A stretch of 44,835 nucleotides of DNA from Flavobacteriales bacterium UBA4466 (GTDB lineage Bacteria; Bacteroidota; Bacteroidia; Flavobacteriales_D; Sanyastnellaceae): NCBI GenBank assembly GCA_905182895.1, contig CAJJDD010000013.1:1-44835 (forward strand). The letters run 5' to 3'. The number at the start of each line of letters is the position of its first letter. Positions within the stretch are counted from its first letter, which is position 1. Shown here one piece after another: positions 35,459-42,500 of this stretch. The position numbers were made by a program, and so were the translations under genes. Below the pieces are notes generated by a model. It worked only from the letters and a program-made list of their open reading frames with translations, was not told where the DNA came from and ran no database searches.

Positions 35459-36124
35459 ATGAAAAAAGTAACTCTGATTTTAAGTCTCTTGATTGTAGGG
35501 TTAAGCTCTTACGCTCAGAAATTCGCATATGTCGACACAGAGTATATACTGCTGCATTTACAAGAATATGCTGATGCGCAGGTGGAGCTAAATTCCTTCA
35601 GTGCTCAGTGGCAAGAAGAGATAGAAGAAAAATATGCCTCAATCGCTTTACTTGGGGAATCTTTTCAAGCAGAAAAAGCACTACTTACCTTGGATATGCA
35701 GAGAAGAAGAGAAGAAGAGCTGAAGAATAAAAAATCAGAAGCTAGGGACTCACAGAAAAGAAGGTTTGGTGTAGGTGGAGACTTATTTCAGAAGAGAGAG
35801 GAGCTTATGAAACCGGTGCAAGACATGATGTACGAGGCTATACTCGAAGTAACCTCTCAGAATGGATACATGGTTATATTCGACAAAGGATCTCAAAGCA
35901 ATATGCTGTACGCCAACCCTAAGCATGACGTGAGCGATAAAGTCCTCAAGAAAATGGGGAAAACCCCAGGAGAGACAATAGAGATGCCGACCAAAGAAGA
36001 TAAAGGCGGAAATAAAGCAGAATCCAAAAGCGGTGGCGCTAAAGCCGGTGGAAAAAAGCCCTCAAGCTCTTCTAGAGAAAGAAGCAATACTGTACAAAAA
36101 GGCGCTAAGCCAAAAGGAAAATAA
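35459..36124 (+). CDS. OmpH/Skp-family periplasmic chaperone with long basic tail
   Basis: This protein of 221 residues from ATG 35459 (an in-frame TTG at 35423 is less likely) has a signal peptide (MKKVTLILSLLIVGLSSYAQ), the start KFAYVDTEYILLHLQEYADA typical of OmpH, a long coiled-coil region (EEIEEKYASIALLGESFQAE, MQRRREEELKNKKSEARDSQ) and EVTSQNGYMVIFDKGSQSNM at the head end. Skp-like trimers hold unfolded outer-membrane proteins for BamA. The last about 45 residues are unusual: a Lys/Gly/Ser-rich low-complexity tail (GGAKAGGKKPSSSSRERS and similar). It is one of two paralogs after bamA. Confidence 0.92.
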   Translation: MKKVTLILSLLIVGLSSYAQKFAYVDTEYILLHLQEYADAQVELNSFSAQWQEEIEEKYASIALLGESFQAEKALLTLDMQRRREEELKNKKSEARDSQKRRFGVGGDLFQKREELMKPVQDMMYEAILEVTSQNGYMVIFDKGSQSNMLYANPKHDVSDKVLKKMGKTPGETIEMPTKEDKGGNKAESKSGGAKAGGKKPSSSSRERSNTVQKGAKPKGK

Positions 36125-36145
36125 TTAACATAGAAAGCAACAATC

Positions 36146-36645
36146 ATGAAATACATAGCAATACTACTTACCGCGCTATCATTCTGTACATTAGATGTAC
36201 AAGCGCAGAAATTTGGACATGTGAACTCACAGCTCCTATTAGATACACTTCCAGAAACTGCAGTAGCGCAGGCTGAATTGGAAGCGATTAACTTAGAGTT
36301 CGAAAAGGAACTCCAATTACAGCAAGCTGACTTAGAGACACTAGTAACTCAAATTCAAGCAATGCAAGCTGATCCAGCTGTAAGTGATTTCACTAAGCAA
36401 TCTAAGATCTCTAAATATGAGTCTGATCAACAGAGACTTCAAGAGACTTACACAGTAGCTCAGCAACAGCTAGCGGCTAAAGAACAAGAGCTTCTAGCTC
36501 CTATCATCGAAAAAGCTAGACAAGCTATTAAAGATGTGGGCAAAGAAAATGGATTTGTATATGTTACGATTTAAACAGTGGAGGAATCATCTATGAAGGT
36601 GGTGAAGATGTCCTTCAATTAGTTCTAGCCAAGTTAGGCCAATAA
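36146..36645 (+). CDS. OmpH/Skp-family periplasmic chaperone, second paralog (frameshift near 3' end)
   Basis: The protein has signal peptide MKYIAILLTALSFCTLDVQA, then QKFGHVNSQLLLDTLPETAV and a coiled-coil region (AELEAINLEFEKELQLQQAD, QQRLQETYTVAQQQLAAKEQ). The open frame ends early at 36574 after FVYVTI. In the next frame the normal C-terminus follows: YDLNSGGIIYEGGEDVLQL, VLAKLGQ and a stop at 36643-36645. One missing T in GTTACG (expected GTTTACG, Val-Tyr-Asp) explains the break. Length with the correction is about 166 residues, usual for Skp. It is the last gene of the operon before the terminator. Confidence 0.92.
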
Positions 36646-36667
36646 AAAATTAACTTTCCGAAAGGTG

Positions 36668-36697
36668 AAAAAGCTGTTCTCTATGAATGGCTTTTTT
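36668..36697 (+). terminator. Terminator after the bamA-ompH operon
   Basis: AAAAAGC pairs with GCTTTTT, with a further TTC/GAA inner stem across a small mismatch bubble, and a T run follows. It lies 22 bases beyond the corrected stop of the second ompH gene. Confidence 0.65.
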
Positions 36698-36771
36698 TAT
36701 GCCCTGTTCTAGCGTTATTTAAATAAGAGTGAATTATCTTTCGGTTTCATTAATTAGGATAAAAGAATAAC

Positions 36772-37557
36772 TTGGGATTAAAAATCGGCATATTCGATTC
36801 AGGGATAGGAGGACTTACAGTAGCTAAGGCTATTAAGAATAAGCTCCCTCAAGCCGAGCTAGTCTATTTCGGTGATACAGCCCATCTTCCTTATGGCGAT
36901 AAGTCTCCCGCATCCATAAGACATTATTCTACTAAGATTACCCAGTTTCTTCTTAGTGAAAATTGCACAGCTCTGGTAATAGCCTGTAATACCGCTTCTG
37001 CTCATGCTTTTAAAACGGTAAAAGATGTGGCGGGTCCAGATATCCCGGTCTTTAATGTGATAGACCCTGTGGTAGAATTCATTGCTACGCGATACCAGAA
37101 CCAGAAAGTAGGGATAATAGCCACCAGAGGAACCATTAAAACTAGAGTGTATCCGAGAAGAATAAAAATAGCTAACGACTCTATTACCGTGGCCAGTAAA
37201 GCTACTCCTCTGTTAGCTCCCATGATAGAAGAAGGGTTCTTTAACAATAACATCAGTAAAACGGTTATAGAATCTTACCTAAAAGCCAGAGAATTGAACG
37301 GCATAAGCGCTTTAGTCCTAGGCTGCACACATTACCCTCTTATTCAGTCAGAAGTAGAGGCGTTTTTTAAAGGAAGCGTGGATATTATTGACAGTGCTAA
37401 TGTGGTGGCTGAATCTGTAGCCAGAGGGTACTCATTAAAAGGAAAAGAAGTAACCGATAAATTCTATGTTTCCGATTTCACCAAAGGATTTGAAAAAAGC
37501 ACTCAGACCTTCTTTGGAAAGAAAATAGAACTAAAAGAGGAAAGAATTTTTGATTAA
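36772..37557 (+). CDS. murI: Glutamate racemase
   Basis: This 261-residue cytoplasmic enzyme makes D-glutamate for peptidoglycan. Catalytic residues are visible: Asp and Ser in IGIFDSGIGGLTVAKAI, the first Cys in LVIACNTASAHAFKTV and the second Cys in LVLGCTHYPLIQSEVEAF, with YFGDTAHLPYGDKS between. The start codon must be TTG at 36772: an in-frame TAA sits four codons upstream and no ATG or GTG lies between. It is close to the envelope-biogenesis operon but behind a terminator. It converges with the gamma-carbonic-anhydrase-like gene, sharing the palindrome TTAA at both stops. Confidence 0.95.
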   Translation: MGLKIGIFDSGIGGLTVAKAIKNKLPQAELVYFGDTAHLPYGDKSPASIRHYSTKITQFLLSENCTALVIACNTASAHAFKTVKDVAGPDIPVFNVIDPVVEFIATRYQNQKVGIIATRGTIKTRVYPRRIKIANDSITVASKATPLLAPMIEEGFFNNNISKTVIESYLKARELNGISALVLGCTHYPLIQSEVEAFFKGSVDIIDSANVVAESVARGYSLKGKEVTDKFYVSDFTKGFEKSTQTFFGKKIELKEERIFD

Positions 37558-38078
37558 AATCCAGTTTCTTCGAACCAGCTCTTATACATTACATAGTTCT
37601 CAGGAGTCTTTTCTAATAAAGCTTCTCTCACCTCAGCAGATATTTCTTTTAGAGGGCGGGCAGGAATTCCAGCATATATCCAACCAGATTTTACCGTTTT
37701 ACCTTCAGAAACAACAGCTCCAGCTGCCACTACCGCACCTGACTCAACCACTACGTCATCCATTACTATAGCGCCCATTCCCACCATACAGTTATCCTGC
37801 AGAGTGCAGCCATGTACTATAGCGTTATGGCCTATGGATACACTATTTCCTATTACAGTAGCCGCCTTTTTATACGTACAATGGATTACAGCTCCATCCT
37901 GAATATTAGTCCTATTCCCTATGTGAATAGAGTTTACATCTCCCCTGATAATGGCATTGTACCAAACGCTGCAGTCTTCTCCCAAGGTCACATCTCCCAG
38001 CACCACGGCTGTTTCTGCTAACCAAGTCCCTTCCCCTATGTGCGGAGATTTTCCGTTTATTTCTCTAATTACAGGCAT
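37554..38078 (-). CDS. Gamma carbonic anhydrase-like hexapeptide-repeat protein
   Basis: This 174-residue left-handed beta-helix protein has repeated hexapeptides (TAVVLGDVTLGEDCSVWYNA, IHIGNRTNIQDGAVIHC, ATVIGNSVSIGHNAIVHGCT) and a C-terminal helix. The three zinc-ligand His of the gamma class are present: one in AVIHC and two in SIGHNAIVHG. IIRGDVNSIHIG is a family signature. Family members act as carbonic anhydrases, acyltransferases or metal-binding proteins; activity of this close YrdA/PaaY type is not certain. It lies five bases after thiL on the minus strand, probably co-transcribed. Confidence 0.92.
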   Translation of the reverse strand: MPVIREINGKSPHIGEGTWLAETAVVLGDVTLGEDCSVWYNAIIRGDVNSIHIGNRTNIQDGAVIHCTYKKAATVIGNSVSIGHNAIVHGCTLQDNCMVGMGAIVMDDVVVESGAVVAAGAVVSEGKTVKSGWIYAGIPARPLKEISAEVREALLEKTPENYVMYKSWFEETGF

Positions 38079-38082
38079 GTGC

Positions 38083-39123
38083 TTATGCTTCTTTGTTCAT
38101 GTGATTCCAGCCTTGTGCTTTTAGCGGAACTACACTTCTATCTTTGATAACCATATTTACTCCAGACGGCTTATCTGTCATGTGTCCTATGATAGAGAAG
38201 AAAGGATTGTTTTTAAATTTATCGAAATCAGTCTGAGAAACAGTAAGTAGTAATTCATAATCTTCTCCTCCGTTTAATGCGCAAACCGTAGGGTCCAAGT
38301 TGAAATCTCTAGCGAGGTTGTAAGTAGCCTCATCTATAGGAATTTTATCTTCATATATCTGACAGCCTAAATCGCTCTGCGTAGCAATATGGAATATCTC
38401 AGATGCCAATCCATCACTTACATCTATCATAGATGTAGGAACTACCTCTATCTCTGCCAGTTGTTTTATGATGTCTTTTCTAGCCTCAGGCTTTAGTTGT
38501 CTTTCCAACACATAATCATTTCCATCCAGCTTAGGCTGAGCTGTAGGAGCAGCTTTAAAAACCTGCTTCTCTCTTTCTAGTAACTGAAGCCCCATATAAG
38601 CACCTCCATAATCACCAGAACAGATGAGTAAATCTCCATCTTGAGCAGTATTTCTATAAACTATTTTAGGCTCTTCTGCCTCACCTATAGCAGTGATAGA
38701 AATAGTTAGACCAGAAAGTGAAGTACTCGTGTCTCCACCTATTAAATCTACATTATAAACCTCACAGGCTCTGTGGATACCTTCGTATAACTCCTCGAGA
38801 GCTTCTAACGGAAATTTACTGCTTACGGCTATAGAAACTGTAATCTGTTTAGGCTCAGCATTCATAGCGTAGATATCACTCACATTCACCACTACAGCTT
38901 TATAGCCTAAATGTTTTAGCGGAACATAACTTAAATCAAAGTGAACACCTTCTACAAGCATATCGGTAGAAACTACAGTTTTAATCTTTCCTTTTCCTAT
39001 AACCGCAGCATCATCACCAATGGATCGAATGGTTTCTTCCCTTTTGTCTTTGAACTTCTCTGTTAAATGACTTATTAGTCCGAATTCTCCTAGCTCTTCT
39101 ATGCTCAGTTTCTCTTCGCTCAT
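38083..39123 (-). CDS. thiL: Thiamine-phosphate kinase
   Basis: This 346-residue enzyme makes thiamine diphosphate from thiamine phosphate. The AIR-synthase-like fold shows ISHLTEKFKDKREETIRSIG, SIGDDAAVIG, VSTDMLVEGVHFDLSYVPLK, the metal site LIGGDTSTSLSGL, TSMIDVSDGLASEIFHIATQ and LNGGEDYELLLTVSQ. I start it at ATG 39123 (MSEEKLSIEE). A longer in-frame start at 39144 would place the first codons on top of a TAnnTTTG promoter element, so it is unlikely. Confidence 0.95.
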   Translation of the reverse strand: MSEEKLSIEELGEFGLISHLTEKFKDKREETIRSIGDDAAVIGKGKIKTVVSTDMLVEGVHFDLSYVPLKHLGYKAVVVNVSDIYAMNAEPKQITVSIAVSSKFPLEALEELYEGIHRACEVYNVDLIGGDTSTSLSGLTISITAIGEAEEPKIVYRNTAQDGDLLICSGDYGGAYMGLQLLEREKQVFKAAPTAQPKLDGNDYVLERQLKPEARKDIIKQLAEIEVVPTSMIDVSDGLASEIFHIATQSDLGCQIYEDKIPIDEATYNLARDFNLDPTVCALNGGEDYELLLTVSQTDFDKFKNNPFFSIIGHMTDKPSGVNMVIKDRSVVPLKAQGWNHMNKEA

Positions 39124-39141
39124 ATCCGTTGGTTTTTTTTG

Positions 39142-39149
39142 CAAAGGTA
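39142..39149 (-). promoter_or_regulatory. Candidate -7 element of thiL
   Basis: On the minus strand this reads TACCTTTG, a full TAnnTTTG match, 18 bases before ATG 39123. It supports the shorter thiL start. Confidence 0.5.
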
Positions 39150-39517
39150 GTCTTTGATTCTAGAAAACGTATATAAATAGTTGGAGAGGGTTTTCGGGTT
39201 GGAGGTTGGAAGATTATTTTTTACTTCTGAAATATACACTCATCAATTGTACATTATCAATAACTTCCTTACCGCTGCCCTAGCCCTAAAGAGGGCGATG
39301 ACGCGCATATTTGCGGAGAGGTGAAGAAGGTTTGTTGTCACTTGCGTGCGATGTCTGCCAGTGCCATTTCTCCCATGGAGGATGGGAAGAACATCGCCTA
39401 AAAATTAATCAGTGTTTGGGAACCAACTCCTTCTTTTCTCTTTCATGCAGTCCTAGTGCAGATAACTCGCTACATATTGGATACTTAATTCATATTTTCG
39501 CCTTCAAATAAGACATC
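39150..39517. other. Intergenic region upstream of the giant adhesin gene; no supported gene
   Basis: This divergent gap holds a 5-bp GC-rich hairpin (GCCCT-AAAG-AGGGC at 39283-39296) and no convincing coding frame. A plus-strand frame at 39311-39511 is out of character in composition and has no support. The adhesin promoter should lie near the right end; TATTTTCG at 39493-39500 is one base off the -7 consensus. Confidence 0.4.
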
Positions 39518-42500
39518 ATGAGACTATTTTTTACGTTGCTGTCTTCTCTCTGCATATATCTGGAACTGCTTGGGCAGACTTTTTAGCTAGATTTCAATGG
39601 GGTAACCATCAAATGTATTGACTGCGAGCCAGGAGATACAGGTGTTGTTCTGGGAACGACGTATACGGCAGTTGATAATACCATGTTAGAGGCAATGGCT
39701 GACGATCACGAGAACCAAGATCTGTCTGCACTGTATGCACAACACTTGTTACAGAAATGATAAGTCTGTTTCGTTTCGAAAGCAACTTTAATCAAGACAT
39801 CAGCTCTTGGGACATGAGCAATGTGCTTACCACATATCAAATGCTCCAAGGGGCGAATGCTTTCAATCAGGATGTCACATCCTGGGACGTCGGGAATGTT
39901 GAGTCTTTCGAGCGTATGTTTGACCAGTTGGAAGGGTTCAATCAAGATATAAGCTCATGGGATGTGAGTAATGTGTCTACAATCGATGCTTAGTTTCACT
40001 GATTTCAATCAAGATATTAGTGGTTGGGATGTGTCAAACGTTGAGCGGTTTCAAGGTGTGTTCTCTGCTATCCGCATTTAACCAAGACATCAGCTCTTGG
40101 GATGTCTCCAGTGGATTGTATTTTGGATCGATGTTCAGTTCATCCCCATTTAATCAGGATATCAGCACTTGGGATATGTCTAGTGCTGAAAGTCTGTTTT
40201 TCATGTTTTAGGTTGCTGACGAGTATTTAATCAAGATATCAGTTCTTGGGATGTCTCGTCTGTGACGACTATGTAAGTATGTTTTATGGTGCTACTGCTT
40301 TTAACCAAGATATCAGTTCTTGGAATACCTCCAGTGTCACACGAACAGACAATATGTTTCAAGAAGCGACAAGTTTCAATCAAGGTTTGAATGAATGGGA
40401 TATGTCGAGTTGTACCAACTTCAATTCAATGTTTAAAGACGCAACAGCGTTTAATGGCGATATCACAGAATGGCAGTTTCATCCAAGCAAGTCTCCATAT
40501 GTACAAAATGTTTCAACAAGCAACAGCATTTAATCAGGAAATTGGCAATTGGTCGTTTATTCAAGGAGGGTTCTGGGCATATCCCTGTGGTATGGAGAGT
40601 ATGTTTAAGGACGCAACTTCTTTTAACCAAGATTTAAGTTCTTGGAGCGTGCCGCTATGTGATTCAGAACCGTTGGATTTTTCTACTGGCTGTCCAATTG
40701 AAGATAGTAATCAACCCCAATGGGGAACTTGTCCAACAGAAGGCTGCACAGACAGCGGAGCATGCAACTACGACTTAGAAGCAGGATGCGACGACGGCAG
40801 TTGTGATTTATCCTCCAGTCATGATCTAGGAGAAGACATTGAAACTTGCGATGAGTCGGTCACCTTAGACGCTGGCGCTGGTACGACAGCTACCTATGGA
40901 GCACCGGTGAAACCACGCAGAGCATTGAGGTGAGCGAAAGTGGGGATTATAGCGTTGATGTAGAAAACACTGATAATGAATGTAATCATGAAGAACTAGA
41001 TGGATTTATATATAGTGGTTATTATGAAGGAAGTCATTATTACATATCTAATTCTTCTTTATATTGGGATGACGCAAATGAAGAAGCACTTTTTAATCAA
41101 GGTCATTTAGTTGTAATTAACTCAAGTGAGGAACAAAATTACCTTGAAAGTATTTTACCGACTACACAACTAATTCATACTGGCTCGGTCTATTCCAAAA
41201 TTCAAATAATTCTAATTTTTCTGAACCATCTGGTGGTTGGGAATGGGTAACAGGTGAAGATGTTAGTTTCACAAACTGGATTGAAGGGGAACCAAATAAT
41301 GCGGAACCATTTGATGAAAATTATGGTGAAATATATAATTTTTAATCCCCCTAATTGGAATTGGAATGATCAAGATCAACTTTCAAATAATCCTCGGCAA
41401 TATATTTTAGAAATTAGTTGTCAAACTTGTTCAGATACAGACACAATCACTGTAATATTTTCTCCTGAAGGATGTACAGATGAATTAGCTTGTAATTATG
41501 ATTCTTTAGCTACCTGTGACGATGCATCATGTGAGTTTGTTTCATGCGCCGGTTGTTCTGATGCCATGGCATGTAACTATAATGCTACAGCTACGATAGA
41601 TAACGGTTCATGTTTAGAAAATGATGAGTGTGGTAACTGTGGCGGTTCTGATACTGCAGGTTGTACAGACTCAACAGCATATTCTGGATATAATCTACTG
41701 TGAACGATGGTTCATGTTTAGAAAATGATGAGTGTGGTAACTGCGGCGGTTCTGTAAATGGCTGTACAGATTCAACAGCCTGTAACTACCAATTCAAGCT
41801 ACTGTGAACGATGGTTCATGTTTAGAAAATGATGAGTGTGGCAACTGTGGCGGTTCTGATACTAAAGGTTGTACAGATTCAACAGCATGTAACTACGATT
41901 CTACAGCAGATTGCAACGACGGTTCATGTTTAGAAAATGATGAGTGCGGCAACTGTGGTGGTTCTGATACTGCTGGTTGTACAGATTCAACAGCCTGTAA
42001 CTACGACTCTTTCAAGCTGACTGCGATCGATGGTTCATGTTTAGAAGATGATGAGTGTGGTAACTGTGGCGGTTCTGATACTGACAGGTTGTACAGATCT
42101 CAACAGCATGTAACTACGATTCTACAGCAGGTTGCGACGATGGTTCATGTTTAGAAGATGATGAGTGCGGCAACTGTGGCGGTTCTGATACTACCGGCTG
42201 CACAGATTCAACAGCATGTAACTACGATTCTACAGCTGACTGCGACGACGGTTCATGTTTAGAAACTGATGAGTGCGGCAACTGTGGCGGTTCTGATACT
42301 ACCGGCTGCACAGATTCAACAGCATGTAACTACGATTCAACAGCAGGTTGTGACGACGGTTCATGTTTAGAAAATGATGAGTGTGGAAACTGTGGCGGTT
42401 CTGATACTACAGGCTGTACAGATTCAACAGCATGTAACTACGATTCAACAGCTGACTGCGACGACGGTTCATGTATAGAAAATGATGAGTGTGGAAACTG

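Noticed and set aside
39283-39296. GC-rich hairpin as a terminator
   Set aside because: The stem is only 5 bp with no T run on either strand, and no gene ends nearby.
39311-39511. Plus-strand 66-residue ORF before the giant adhesin
   Set aside because: It has no family resemblance, promoter or hydrophobic pattern. The region looks like an ordinary upstream region.
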